Shown: positions 52,301-61,617, numbered from the stretch's first letter. The stretch: 64,000 bases of DNA from Pseudomonas fluorescens (GCF_902498195.1 NZ_CABVIY010000002.1:434001-498000), one strand, 5' to 3'. Notes: a model not told the origin generated them from the sequence alone. Translations and numbers: made by a program.

Positions 52301-54535
52301 GCCGTAAGTACGCGACTGGCCGCTCAGGTCGACGCCTTCATAGACCTTTAGCGCCCGTTCGGCAGGCCAGCCCGGCAATCCGGTCAGCATCGGTTCGAAC
52401 CACACGGACGCGGGAGCGAGCGCTTGTCCGTTGCGCAGGTTGGCAATGGCGGTGTTCGTCTCGTCCAGGGCGCTCAAGCGCTTGATAGTGTCGAGCAGCA
52501 ATGGCGGCGGCGGTGCATGTTCGAGGTGCATCCGCCGCAGTTCATTGTCGTCGGTGCCGCTGCTGATGCGGATCTGCTCGCGCTCGATTGGGGTGAATCC
52601 CTCGACCGTATGGCCCAGGCGTCGCATCAGGGTTTCACCTTGCCACTCACCAGGGTTCTCGCCCTCATGGACCCAGCCACCGTGGCCGTTCGGTTCGACT
52701 TTCGGCGAGTAGGCGTTCCGGCGGCCAGGGTGTTTGATCCGGTGCGTTGCGCTTGCATCAGTGTTGGCAGGTTTGTTGATGGCGTACACCTTGCCCTCCA
52801 GCGGCAACATGTCCTGGCCTGCGTGCCGATGCAGGCCCAGGTTATCGGGCCTGGAGGTTTCGGGCAGCAACAAACCGGTTTGTTCGTAGGGCGTGAGGTC
52901 GGGGTGCCAGAGCGTCGCCTTGCCATCGGGCAGGGTGACCGGTTTCATGTTCTCGACGAAGGGTGAAAGCTTGAGTCGAAATTCATTGCCGATGGCGCCG
53001 GCAGCACCGAACGCCGCCAGTTGAATGACATCGGTCACCACGCCCACGACATGTTCCGCCAGTTCGACATACTGCCCTTCGGCCAGGTCCACGACGCCTT
53101 CGACGACCTCGGTGGCCAGTTGATACGCGGTGTACGCCAGCATCAGCTCGCCCAACCCCGGGACGAACGGTGTCAGCACCAGCAAGGCGGCGTTGAAAAT
53201 GTCCGAGACGATTTTTTTGAAGTTGTCCCACCAGGCCCAGCGTGCCGCCGAGTCGGTCCTGGCGGTCGATATCGCAATGTTCTGGGCGTCATTGATGATT
53301 TTGCTGACGCTCGCTTGGTACAGGTGTTCCCAGAGATTCCTGCCAATGGGCGTGACCCGGAACTCCAGGTTGGGCTTGTCCACGGGGGTACTGCGCCAGG
53401 TCGGTCCGGGATCGAGGCGATCCTTTTCATGCCATTTGACCACGCTCAGGCGTTGGTCGAGGCCGGCGAAAAAATGCCCGCGTTGTTGCTGGTCGATGAA
53501 CTGGCTGAAAAACTGCCAATAGTTGCGTTTCGAGGACGGGATGGTTTCGTTGTCCCGCAACTGACGCGTCAGTTCCTGCACGAACGCCTGTGCCGAGGCA
53601 TATTCCTTAAGCGGGTGTTCGGGGTCATGGGGCACGTAGGCGATGAGCTTGTCGGTGCGATTGCTTTGTTCTTTGGCCGTGAACAGCACGATGCCGGTCA
53701 AGGACGCGTCCAGCATCGACAGCTCGCAGCACTGCATCACTTTGCCGTCCAGCGTGAGGCCGGTTTTGCTTTCGATCGTCCCCATGACGACGTCGAACGC
53801 CTCGGTGGTAATGTCCTTCTTCTTCAGGGCCATATACGCGGCAGCTTCCAGTGCCGCTTTTTGATTGCGGGTGGCCCTGAGCTTGATCAGCGCCTCGGCG
53901 ACGGGCTCTTTCGTCAGTAAAAACTCACTGAGGTGTTTTTCGTACTGGCCGCCGAGGTCCAGCTCCCGGCACAAACCCTTGAATTGTTCGATGGGCATCT
54001 TTGTTTTGAGGGAAACAATCTCGAAGTGTCCGCGTGCATCAGGTTGGCTGATGTAGTCGGAGTCGTCTGTAAAGGTTTCCGACGTGGCGAAGTTGTGCAG
54101 CGCCGCCTCCAGCAAGGAGACGGTTCGGCTGGCATGACCCACCTGTGTATCAATTACATACCAAGGGGTTTCCTTGGGGAAGTAAAGTCGCAGGTAAGTT
54201 GCCTTTACATCCACTTCAATACCATAGGCTTCTTTCAATCTGGCCTTGAGCAGTGGTTCGGCGAACGCGTCAATTTGTTCAAGTTTTGCGAAGAGTTTGT
54301 CGGCGTCGTTCTGCGCTTTCCAGGCCCGCTGGTTGGCGGCCTTTAGCGCAGGCTGGCCACTGCCTTGATACCAGGTTTCCCGCTTGAATTCCGTGGCCCT
54401 CAACGTGTGTGCACGCGGCAGCGAAGTATTCAGGAATTCTTTGCTTACTGTGTTTTTTATATGGTCGTAATGACGGCCCTTGAGTGGTCTTTTTTGGGTG
54501 TTAAGAGGTGGGGTGTTTTGATTCAAGTTCGACAT
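49379..54535 (-). CDS. NEL-type E3 ubiquitin ligase effector with toxin-like N terminus
   Basis: This 1718-residue protein is related to the IpaH/SspH/SlrP effector ligases. Residues 1-1100 are a large region of the kind found in Pseudomonas dermonecrotic-toxin-like proteins, with a hydrophobic stretch at about 435-508 (FNAALLVLTPFVPGLGELML). Leucine-rich repeats lie at about 1170-1280 (LPNLRHLTARDGELTGIPPAI, LRTLDLADND, LETLRLDGNPLG, LNVLRLADTGIEDWP). The NEL domain follows with the CxD catalytic motif, Cys1464 in QTCADAGAQLFNRM, which would take ubiquitin from a host E2. There is no Sec signal, and the ribosome-binding site is weak. An AT-rich tract precedes it. Host targets are unknown. 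Confidence 0.87.
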   Translation of the reverse strand: MSNLNQNTPPLNTQKRPLKGRHYDHIKNTVSKEFLNTSLPRAHTLRATEFKRETWYQGSGQPALKAANQRAWKAQNDADKLFAKLEQIDAFAEPLLKARLKEAYGIEVDVKATYLRLYFPKETPWYVIDTQVGHASRTVSLLEAALHNFATSETFTDDSDYISQPDARGHFEIVSLKTKMPIEQFKGLCRELDLGGQYEKHLSEFLLTKEPVAEALIKLRATRNQKAALEAAAYMALKKKDITTEAFDVVMGTIESKTGLTLDGKVMQCCELSMLDASLTGIVLFTAKEQSNRTDKLIAYVPHDPEHPLKEYASAQAFVQELTRQLRDNETIPSSKRNYWQFFSQFIDQQQRGHFFAGLDQRLSVVKWHEKDRLDPGPTWRSTPVDKPNLEFRVTPIGRNLWEHLYQASVSKIINDAQNIAISTARTDSAARWAWWDNFKKIVSDIFNAALLVLTPFVPGLGELMLAYTAYQLATEVVEGVVDLAEGQYVELAEHVVGVVTDVIQLAAFGAAGAIGNEFRLKLSPFVENMKPVTLPDGKATLWHPDLTPYEQTGLLLPETSRPDNLGLHRHAGQDMLPLEGKVYAINKPANTDASATHRIKHPGRRNAYSPKVEPNGHGGWVHEGENPGEWQGETLMRRLGHTVEGFTPIEREQIRISSGTDDNELRRMHLEHAPPPPLLLDTIKRLSALDETNTAIANLRNGQALAPASVWFEPMLTGLPGWPAERALKVYEGVDLSGQSRTYGNAEATADNTLSLGLPDVMSSQFAERVIEFLNESEISSLLGPDVPGGNRVQTLRNLLADAVDRRHGEISRYLYQAGQASPRLDVQMVRQAFADLPLSLTEKILAEATPSEEQRIAKEKHLPLRLKALAREANFEALTTRAYEGFYHEEMLSPDTERLALNTLKTFSDSFGDLRVEVRDSTPDGTLRCSVGPDDASTVRLMIRDEHGLYEIKDKNHRPLQPAGDFFEAILHVLPQEKRSQLGYQTGQGRQLKLWIMDQTAPPAERRRVLAQPPIFTVAPVEVMSLVRGPWWFFGAKTPEQRIKQLYPRLSERQVNSFVEQLRAQGEADKAIDELENELEQLRHTLDAWRDGQPRGLDGSGEMEVGVNLDFLRTGGRHLQTRLLECFERKSEGFGERNVHPAEGYTLDLSSEFQGPNIERWWTELRKLPGIDNYLDRITALKLNKARYSSNPGGLLSDLPNLRHLTARDGELTGIPPAIGELHQLRTLDLADNDILLASGSLEQLARLTHLETLRLDGNPLGQPPNVGGMPELNVLRLADTGIEDWPTGLFSDGTEVKSRPRHFSLDMRQCPIKSLPQVTAGSDQAFVLARSRFSTTDLSADDLGRLGDYRESVGFLRDQPLFPRVENELEHWAPSPPDTSLFSHSEQFTLYREESWHDVLAEDGSSDFFKVIRRQRESQDYLDPRARAQLTERVWQMIETMAVDSDLRYELFKQAAAPQTCADAGAQLFNRMGMKVLVSRAYMESTTSNVLENNLVTLARSAARLESVGDVARAEISRQLQQHKINPAANSAPDDVGVHLAFETGLARRLDLPWRSEGMLYQARSGVDQAKIDTAYITVIERERGDGLVNGMIDLFDDPFWEQFLRRRYAPELEANDRLYEARHEQLETLREAQEEWVLTQDKSRLKPLKTQLEGLAQALNIPEADVFTEEVTSTFYYNRLVREMSDMRKGVARALTRRSLKNAGLWPADPTPLT

Positions 54536-54726
54536 TTGGCTTTGTCTTGCAAGTTGAGAGGGGTGAGTAGCCTATCTCGCCGAACTTTAATTAAAAGTCA
54601 GTATTTCTTGTGAGTAATAGAGGATTTAAAGGGTGGGTTGTTTTTGATTTTGAATAGAAGTCATACATAAATATGACCCATTATTATTTGAATAACGCTA
54701 TGGCGCCGCCCGACCGGGAAGCGCCC
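54536..54726. other. AT-rich gap upstream of the NEL gene
   Basis: The sequence from about 54580 to 54710 is unusually AT-rich (for example TTTTTGATTTTGAATAGAAG and ACCCATTATTATTTG). It must contain the NEL gene promoter on the minus strand. No gene is seen. Confidence 0.6.
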
Positions 54727-57700
54727 TCAACGTCGGACCACCTCCACGGGCAGGCATTGTGTATGGGTGCCCGGTTGCAGGTAGGGATTAAGGATCGGCG
54801 CCATACCCTTGAGCACTTGCACCGGCAAGGCGGAAGTGAAAGTGAAGCTCTCGGCGCTGCGGCCCGGCACGAAGGCGGTGAGGGTGCCGAAGTGGGTATC
54901 GCCGATGTAGAACACGAAGGTGGCGGTGCGGTTGATCGACTTGGAACTCAAAATCCGTCCACCGGAACCGATCGCTTCAATGCGGTTATCGCCGGTGCCG
55001 GTCTTGCCGCCCATGGCCAGTGCGGTGCCATCGGTCAGCTTGAAGGTCCCGGCCACCCGTTTCGCGGTACCGGCATCCACCACCTGTGAAAGCGCTTCGC
55101 GCATCGCCGTGGCGACCTCGGACGGCATGACCCGTTTGCCCACGTCCGGGTCATTGATCAGTTTGGTTTCGTACGGCGTATTGGCCGCGAAGTGCAGGCT
55201 GTCGATGCGCAGTGTCGGCATGCGCACGCCGTCGTTGAGAATGGTGCCGATCAGTTCGGCGAGGGCGGCGGGGCGGTCGCCGGAACTGCCGATGGCGGTG
55301 GCCAGCGACGGCACCAGATGGTCGAACGGGTAGCCGACTTTCTGCCAGCGCTGGTGAATGTCGAGGAACGCCTCGATCTCCAGCATGGTGCGGATACGGC
55401 TGTCGCGCGCGCCCTTGTGCCGGCTCTTGAACAGCCAGCTGTAGACTTCCTGGCGCTCGAACTGGCTGGCTTTGACGATGTCCTTGAACGTGGCGTCGGG
55501 GTGGTTCAGCAGGTACCCCATCATCCACAGGTCAAGGGGGTGGACCTTGGCGATGAAGCCCTGGTCCGGCAGGTCGTAGGCGCCGGGGCCATAGGCCTCG
55601 TAAAGGCGTTGCAGGCGATCGTCGGTGAGCTTCTCGGTGAGTTTTTCGCTGAGATTGGCGCCGGTGAGGTGCGAGCGAACGAACGCGTTGAAGCTTTCCT
55701 GGCTGGCTCGGGGCAGCAGGTAACGGTGTACGGCGGCCATGCGGATCGGTGTCGGCCGCATACCGTCGAGGAAGGTTTCGAGCCGTTCCTGAGTGCTCTT
55801 GTTGCGGTATTTTTTCCAGAACTTGAGCAGGAACGAGGTGCCCTCGCGGTCGGCGAACGAGGCCAGGTATTCCTGGCGCCGCGGATCACGGTCGTCGCCC
55901 ATCAATGCGGCGCTGTTGTTCGGGCCGGAATAGGTGGTGTAGCGCACCAGGTCGCGCATCAGGCGAATGAACGGCAGGTTGATCGACTCCCGGATCGCAT
56001 CGCGCAGGGTCGGCAGGCGGCCGTTGTCTTCCTTGCGGAAGTTGTGGAACGTGTGCAGGCCGCCGCCGGTGAAAAACGCTTCGCCGGGGCTGGCCGAATA
56101 TTTGCGGTCCAGCGCGGCACTGAGCAGGGGTGGCAGGCTGCGGTCCTTGTTCTGGATCAGGTAATCGACGACCCAGCGACTCAGGCGATCCTGTTCCGGC
56201 ACCTCGACTTTCTTCAGCTCGGGAACGTCCATCCCCGCGTATTTGTCGTGCAGTTCGGCAATGATTTGCAGGTAAGTGGTGAGCACGCGCATTTTCGCGG
56301 TGGAGCCCAGTTCCAGTTTGCTGCCTTCGTTGATATCGAACGGCTGGTCGGTGCTGTCGGTCTGTACCCGCACCCGCGAACCGTCCGGGGTCAGTTCGAA
56401 CAGGGTGAAGCTGTAGCGCACCTGGGTGGTGCTGGTCGGGGTCAGCAGGCGTTCGCCCATCAGGCCGATTTCTTTTGCATATTCCGGATCGGCGAGTTTT
56501 TTCAAGTAGGCCGTGGCCTGGGTTTGCAGATCGCCCTGCAAGGTGCTGGTGGCCGAGAGGTCGAGGCGGTCGAGGTCGTACAGCGGACGATTGAGCAAGC
56601 CGGCCAGGCGGCTGCGCGCCACACTGATGCCTTTGTTGGTTTCGATCGGTTGAATGGTCGGTTGGGTCAGCCAGTCGCGATAGGTGACCTTGCTGGCCAA
56701 TGCCGCATCGGCGAAAGGCTTATCGATGACGCCGTTCTGGGCCAGCAGGCGGATGTGGCTGTCGGTGAGGTCGGCCAGTTCATCGCGGCCCTTGGTCAGG
56801 TAGTGCGAAGGGCGGCGCTGGGCAATCATCAGCGACAGCATTTCGCGCAGGGCCAGGCCTTTTTCCGCCAGGCTCTTGGGGTCCGTCGCGCTGCTGGCCA
56901 GGCGTTCGTTGGCCTGGTTGAAATCGGCGCCGTACCACACGCGCAAACCCTCGGCCATGCCATGCACTTCACCGTGGCCCGGTACGGCCGACAAAGGCAC
57001 GCTGTTGAGGTAATCACGCACTACATTCTGCCGCGCCTTGAGTGTTTCGGGACCATCCTGATAAGCCCGCACGCTGGCGGAAATCATCTGCCGGATCTTC
57101 TCCCCGCCCGAGACCGTCAAGCCATCGGGGGAGTGCCGGTACTTCTCCAGTTGCGTCGCCAGGGTACTGCCGCCCGCGGATTGACCGGGCAGGTGCAGCA
57201 GCTTGGCCACCTGGGTGTACGCGGCCATGCCGAACCGTGGCCAGTCCACCGCGGGGTTGGCCAGGGGCTGGCGAGGATCGAGCAAAAAGCGGTTTTCGAT
57301 GAACAGCAGACTGCTGACCACCACCGGCGGGATCGCCTCGAAACTGGAATAGAGCTGCTGCGGATAGTTGAACTGGTACAGCGGTGCCGCCTTGCAATCG
57401 GTGATCGACAGCCCGGCCTGGATCTTCTCCGAATAGGGCACGAACAGCCCTTTGTCGCTGTAGTTCATCAGCGCCGGGGAAAAGCGCGTCTGGGCGGAAA
57501 TCACGTAGTCGCGCTTGAGCAACCGAGGGAGGAATTCACCCAGGGAGCTGTAGCCCAGGCGCAGATCGAACGGGCCGGCCCCCGGATAATGAATCGCATC
57601 GCTGGGCCCGGACTTGAGCTCATAACTCAAGGTCTTGGCGAACTTGCTGACTTCCCGGGCTTGAAACCGCGAGGTGCGCATCTCCTTGGACGCCGCCAGG

Positions 57701-57867
57701 CCGACGACGATCGCAATAATCAGCAGCAGCAACCAGAACGCCTTCCAGCCATGCCGGCTGCGGCGAGGTTTTTTCGGTAAAGGCGCTTCTTCATCCACTC
57801 GTTCAGTCGGGACCACGGTTTTACTCGAATCGGTTTGCCATAAAGCGCCCATAGTCGACTGATCCAT
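54727..57867 (-). CDS. PBP1C-like bifunctional penicillin-binding protein
   Basis: The 1046-residue protein has one N-terminal membrane helix (about 43-59), a GT51 glycosyltransferase domain and a transpeptidase domain. GT motifs are divergent: ENRFLLDP with Glu191, GGSTLATQLEKYRHS at 232-246, and EKIRQMISASVRAYQ, where Gln replaces the usual second glutamate as in E. coli PBP1c. The transpeptidase has the SxxK nucleophile Ser522 (STAK), SIN at 628-630 and KTG with Lys955. It likely helps build or remodel peptidoglycan in the periplasm. It is divergent from an amino acid permease. Confidence 0.85.
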   Translation of the reverse strand: MDQSTMGALWQTDSSKTVVPTERVDEEAPLPKKPRRSRHGWKAFWLLLLIIAIVVGLAASKEMRTSRFQAREVSKFAKTLSYELKSGPSDAIHYPGAGPFDLRLGYSSLGEFLPRLLKRDYVISAQTRFSPALMNYSDKGLFVPYSEKIQAGLSITDCKAAPLYQFNYPQQLYSSFEAIPPVVVSSLLFIENRFLLDPRQPLANPAVDWPRFGMAAYTQVAKLLHLPGQSAGGSTLATQLEKYRHSPDGLTVSGGEKIRQMISASVRAYQDGPETLKARQNVVRDYLNSVPLSAVPGHGEVHGMAEGLRVWYGADFNQANERLASSATDPKSLAEKGLALREMLSLMIAQRRPSHYLTKGRDELADLTDSHIRLLAQNGVIDKPFADAALASKVTYRDWLTQPTIQPIETNKGISVARSRLAGLLNRPLYDLDRLDLSATSTLQGDLQTQATAYLKKLADPEYAKEIGLMGERLLTPTSTTQVRYSFTLFELTPDGSRVRVQTDSTDQPFDINEGSKLELGSTAKMRVLTTYLQIIAELHDKYAGMDVPELKKVEVPEQDRLSRWVVDYLIQNKDRSLPPLLSAALDRKYSASPGEAFFTGGGLHTFHNFRKEDNGRLPTLRDAIRESINLPFIRLMRDLVRYTTYSGPNNSAALMGDDRDPRRQEYLASFADREGTSFLLKFWKKYRNKSTQERLETFLDGMRPTPIRMAAVHRYLLPRASQESFNAFVRSHLTGANLSEKLTEKLTDDRLQRLYEAYGPGAYDLPDQGFIAKVHPLDLWMMGYLLNHPDATFKDIVKASQFERQEVYSWLFKSRHKGARDSRIRTMLEIEAFLDIHQRWQKVGYPFDHLVPSLATAIGSSGDRPAALAELIGTILNDGVRMPTLRIDSLHFAANTPYETKLINDPDVGKRVMPSEVATAMREALSQVVDAGTAKRVAGTFKLTDGTALAMGGKTGTGDNRIEAIGSGGRILSSKSINRTATFVFYIGDTHFGTLTAFVPGRSAESFTFTSALPVQVLKGMAPILNPYLQPGTHTQCLPVEVVRR

Positions 57868-58375
57868 TCACGCAGATTGATCGGACTTGTCTGAAGCTTA
57901 GTCGGTGGTTGGCGTTGGTGAAAAAATTGTGAGGATCCAAAAGCGATGCCCCCGTCACGTGCAGGCGCACGCATTGCGCCGACGAGGGATCGCAGGGGGT
58001 AAATCAGAAAGTTAATCCGAAACGACCGGGTTAGAGCAATCGCAGCCAACAATAACCCCCGGCGGGCCCATGACGCTGCACCAATACCGTGCAATACTCG
58101 GCGCTGTTTCAAAAGGCGAAAAAACGGGCAAAACCCAGATAATCCTTCTCCGTAAATACAGAATTTACCGAGATTTACCCCTGATTTTTGTGCTGTATAG
58201 AGTGAAAATCTCTGTCGCTGACTTTTTATACTGCACGCCCCGCTGATCTTGCAGATGTTGTGCTGCAGGACGGTCCTGCCCACGAAGCAGGCCCGGTGAC
58301 GGCAAGCCATGGCTTATCGGTCAACGCTTCGCCACTCGGTGGTCATATCCAATAACAAGACGAGGTTGTACCCCT
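57868..58375. other. Divergent region with long permease leader
   Basis: This is a 508-base gap without a gene. It serves the PBP gene on the left and the permease on the right. The middle (58140-58235) is AT-rich and includes TATACT at 58227-58232, a possible -10. Two overlapping hairpins lie at 58265-58291, and a GAGG ribosome-binding site precedes the permease ATG. Confidence 0.55.
58265..58291 (+). promoter_or_regulatory. Mutually exclusive hairpins in the permease leader
   Basis: GCAGGA (58265-58270) pairs with TCCTGC (58274-58279), and the same CCTGC (58275-58279) can instead pair with GCAGG (58287-58291). Such a switch resembles attenuators, but no terminator T run is evident, so regulation is speculative. 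Confidence 0.35.
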
Positions 58376-59797
58376 ATGCCTGTAGGCAATCACCTGCCCC
58401 AAGGCGAGACCGCTCAGGGCGGCCCGCTCAAACGTGAACTGGGCGAACGGCATATTCGCTTGATGGCACTCGGTGCCTGTATCGGCGTCGGTCTGTTTCT
58501 CGGTTCGGCCAAGGCCATCGAAATGGCCGGCCCGGCCATCATGCTGTCCTACATCATCGGCGGCCTGGCGATCCTGGTGATCATGCGCGCCCTCGGCGAA
58601 ATGGCCGTGCACAACCCGGTCGCCGGTTCGTTCAGCCGCTACGCCCAAGACTATCTCGGCCCCTTGGCCGGCTTCCTGACCGGCTGGAACTACTGGTTCC
58701 TGTGGCTGGTGACCTGTGTCGCGGAAATCACCGCCGTGGCGGTGTACATGGGCATCTGGTTCCCCGATGTGCCGCGCTGGATCTGGGCGCTGGCGGCGTT
58801 GGTGAGCATGGGCTCGATCAACCTGATTGCGGTCAAGGCCTTCGGTGAATTCGAGTTCTGGTTCGCCCTGATCAAGATCGTCACCATCATTGCGATGGTG
58901 TTCGGGGGCATCGGCATCATTGCCTTCGGTTTCGGCAACGACGGCGTGGCGCTGGGCCTTTCCAATCTGTGGACCCACGGCGGCTTCATGCCCAACGGCG
59001 TGCAAGGGGTGTTGATGTCCCTGCAAATGGTCATGTTCGCCTACCTCGGTGTCGAGATGATCGGCCTGACCGCCGGTGAAGCGAAGAACCCGCAAAAGAC
59101 CATCCCGAATGCGATCGGCTCGGTGTTCTGGCGGATCCTGCTGTTCTATGTCGGCGCGTTGTTCGTGATCCTGTCGATCTACCCGTGGAACGAAATCGGC
59201 ACCCAGGGCAGTCCGTTCGTGATGACCTTCGAGCGGCTGGGTATCAAGACTGCCGCCGGCATCATCAACTTCGTGGTGATCACCGCGGCGCTGTCGTCGT
59301 GTAACGGCGGCATCTTCAGCACCGGGCGCATGCTCTACAGCCTGGCGCAGAACGGCCAGGCCCCGGCGGGTTTCGCCAAGACCTCCAGCAACGGCGTGCC
59401 ACGTCGCGCCCTGTTGCTGTCGATCGGCGCCTTGTTGCTGGGCGTGTTGCTCAATTACCTGGTGCCGGAGAAAGTCTTTGTCTGGGTGACGGCGATTGCC
59501 ACCTTCGGCGCGATCTGGACCTGGGTGATGATCCTGCTGGCCCAGCTCAAGTTCCGCCAGGGCCTGAGCGCCAGCGAGCGGGCGGGCCTGAAATACCGCA
59601 TGTGGCTGTACCCGGTCAGCTCGTACCTGGCGCTGGCGTTTCTGGTGCTGGTGGTCGGCCTGATGGCGTACTTTCCGGACACCCGCGTGGCGCTGTACGT
59701 GGGCCCGGCGTTCCTGGTGCTGCTGACGGTGTTGTTCTACGTGTTCAAGCTGCAACCGAGGCCTGTGTCGCAAGGCGCGGTGCGGTCGGCTTCCTAG
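58376..59797 (+). CDS. Amino acid permease of the APC superfamily
   Basis: The 473-residue transporter has 12 predicted membrane helices and the amino-acid-transporter signature at its start: ERHIRLMALGACIGVGLFLGS, then GPAIMLSYIIGG and RALGEMAVHNPVAGSF. FAYLGVEMIGLTAGEAKNPQ marks the sixth helix region. It belongs to the AAT group (ProY, GabP, CycA, AroP). Proline or a related substrate is plausible, but sequence alone does not decide. It starts at ATG 58376. Confidence 0.92.
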   Translation: MPVGNHLPQGETAQGGPLKRELGERHIRLMALGACIGVGLFLGSAKAIEMAGPAIMLSYIIGGLAILVIMRALGEMAVHNPVAGSFSRYAQDYLGPLAGFLTGWNYWFLWLVTCVAEITAVAVYMGIWFPDVPRWIWALAALVSMGSINLIAVKAFGEFEFWFALIKIVTIIAMVFGGIGIIAFGFGNDGVALGLSNLWTHGGFMPNGVQGVLMSLQMVMFAYLGVEMIGLTAGEAKNPQKTIPNAIGSVFWRILLFYVGALFVILSIYPWNEIGTQGSPFVMTFERLGIKTAAGIINFVVITAALSSCNGGIFSTGRMLYSLAQNGQAPAGFAKTSSNGVPRRALLLSIGALLLGVLLNYLVPEKVFVWVTAIATFGAIWTWVMILLAQLKFRQGLSASERAGLKYRMWLYPVSSYLALAFLVLVVGLMAYFPDTRVALYVGPAFLVLLTVLFYVFKLQPRPVSQGAVRSAS

Positions 59798-59814
59798 GTT
59801 GTAATGCTGACCGT

Positions 59815-59840
59815 GTAGGGGCGAGCAAGCTCGCTCCTAC
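59815..59840. repeat. Single REP-like hairpin
   Basis: GTAGGGGCGAGC and GCTCGCTCCTAC are adjacent with a two-base loop and one mismatch. It looks like a collapsed remnant of the GTAGGAGCGAGC family, set between the convergent permease and OpgC genes. Confidence 0.75.
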
Positions 59841-59873
59841 ATCATGCGGTCCATTGGTCGGTGGTTTTTCATC

Positions 59874-60998
59874 TCAGGCCGGTGCAGTTTGCGGTAATCG
59901 ATTCAACCGCTTGTTGAATTCCAGCCACGCCCCCAGCAACGCCATCAACCCGGCGCCGACCAGTGCGGTAAAGATCTGCATGGCGAAGGCATCGTCGGTC
60001 AGGGCGTTGAGCATGTCGGCCAATGGCGCCAGCAGCACGCCGAGGCAGAAGATCTCCAGCGAAAAACGCCCCATGCGGCAGCTTTGCTGCGCCAGCCAGT
60101 TCTGTGTCCAGCCAGTATCGGGAAGCAGTTTCGCCGTGACGTAGGCCAATGCCAGGAAGTGCAGCAGGCGCACAGGCGACAGGTTGGTCTTGCTGATCGG
60201 GTACAGCAGGTTACTCAGGCTCGCCGGCATCAAGGCGTCGTGAATGTGTGGCCAGCGCCACGCGAGCGTCAGCACCCCGGCCAGCACGGTATACACCGCT
60301 GCGGTGAGGAACAGCGGCTGGCGCAGCAAGGGCCGGGAGTCAGGCAGGCGCGGGCGCTGGGCATGAATCGCGGCGGCACCCCCCAGGACGAACAGCAATT
60401 GCCAGGCGACGGGGTTGAAGTACCACACGCCATCCTTGATGGCGGCCAGGTTCCAGCCAAACAGCGGCACCGTCAGGTACACCGCCAGGGACATGGCCAC
60501 CACCACCCAGGGCTTGCGCACCAGGATCGGCAGCACCAGCGGCAGGCCCGCCAGCAACACGATGTACAGCGGCAACGGGTCCATCAGGTTCGGCTTGAAG
60601 CGCAGCAGCAGTTCATCGATCAAGGCCTGCTGAGGGTCGCTGATGAAGTGATGCATGCCCATTTCTTCGACCAGGTCGCGGGTTTCCACGTGGCTGTTGG
60701 CGAAGAACACGATGCCCATCAGCATCGCCAGCAGGAAGATGTGCACGACGTAGAGCACCCAGGCGCGGCGCAGGATTTTCACGCAGGCGATCAGGAAGCC
60801 TTCGCGTGCCAGCACTTTGCCGTAGGCCAATACCGCCGCATAGCCGGCCAGGAACACGAACACTTCGGCGGCATCGCTGAAGCCGAAGTTACGCAGGGTG
60901 ATTTGGCCCAAGGGGTTGTGGGGCACGTGATCCCAGAAAATGAAGATCAGTGCCAGACCGCGAAAGAAGTCGATCCGGTGATCGCGCGCTAGCGTCAT
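59874..60998 (-). CDS. OpgC-domain membrane acyltransferase-like protein
   Basis: The 374-residue integral membrane protein has about ten helices and the OpgC family N terminus DHRIDFFRGLALIFIFWDHVPHN, followed by FGFSDAAEVFVFLAGYAA. E. coli OpgC succinylates osmoregulated periplasmic glucans. Here the acceptor could also be O-antigen or another glycan, given the gtr genes next door. ATG 60998 starts the conserved sequence. A frame extending to 61049 adds 17 unrelated residues. Confidence 0.88.
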   Translation of the reverse strand: MTLARDHRIDFFRGLALIFIFWDHVPHNPLGQITLRNFGFSDAAEVFVFLAGYAAVLAYGKVLAREGFLIACVKILRRAWVLYVVHIFLLAMLMGIVFFANSHVETRDLVEEMGMHHFISDPQQALIDELLLRFKPNLMDPLPLYIVLLAGLPLVLPILVRKPWVVVAMSLAVYLTVPLFGWNLAAIKDGVWYFNPVAWQLLFVLGGAAAIHAQRPRLPDSRPLLRQPLFLTAAVYTVLAGVLTLAWRWPHIHDALMPASLSNLLYPISKTNLSPVRLLHFLALAYVTAKLLPDTGWTQNWLAQQSCRMGRFSLEIFCLGVLLAPLADMLNALTDDAFAMQIFTALVGAGLMALLGAWLEFNKRLNRLPQTAPA

Positions 60999-61242
60999 GA
61001 CGTCAGGCTCGTAAACGGGTGTTGAACAAAGGAGTGGTCGACGGCGCAAAAGGTTGCGCGCCGCACATCGGCGGCGCGCAGGGTGGCCCGATTTGCCGGT
61101 AATTGCAAAGTCGGGGTATTACGGAATGTTGATGCGGCGTTTAACCGCTGGTCTGAAAGCTCCCTCGACCTGCGATTTCTGACAGTAGACAAGCTCAAAT
61201 ACTTAAGGAAGGGGACCGAGTTCTATCCCGGGAGTCGTCAGC

Positions 61243-61617
61243 ATGCGACGGTTGTGGAAAGGGTTGTCCAGCTACACGGTGATCGGGGTCGCCAATACCC
61301 TTATCCACTGGCAGATCTTTTTTCTGCTGAGCGTGGCCGCGGGTCTTCGCCAGGCGCCCAGCAACCTGGCGGCCTTCTGCGTCGCTGCCTCGTTTTCCTT
61401 CTACATGAACGCCCTCTACACCTTTGATCGCAAGCTGTCGGTCGGCGGCTATCTGCTGTTCATGGCGGCGATGGGGGCGTTGAGCTATGGCGTCGGCCAC
61501 GCCGGTGACCTGTGGCGGCTGCATGGCTTGCTGACCGTGGCGCTGTTTTCGGCCTTGAGCCTGGTCCTGGGGTTCCTGTTTTCCAAGTACGTGGTGTTTC
61601 GCGAGCGTGATGCATGA
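61243..61617 (+). CDS. gtrA: GtrA-family flippase-like protein
   Basis: The 124-residue protein has four hydrophobic helices and the GtrA pattern [20 protein letters not shown], then [11 protein letters not shown] and [11 protein letters not shown]. GtrA proteins are thought to flip undecaprenyl-phosphate-glucose to the periplasm for O-antigen modification. GGGAG precedes ATG 61243. The stop overlaps gtrB by four bases. Confidence 0.9.
   Translation: MRRLWKGLSSYTVIGVANTLIHWQIFFLLSVAAGLRQAPSNLAAFCVAASFSFYMNALYTFDRKLSVGGYLLFMAAMGALSYGVGHAGDLWRLHGLLTVALFSALSLVLGFLFSKYVVFRERDA

Noticed and set aside
54727..57867. Loss of the second glycosyltransferase glutamate (Gln in EKIRQ) as a sign of an inactive PBP
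   Set aside because: E. coli PBP1c has the same KIRQ pattern, so this is a subgroup trait and not evidence of inactivity.
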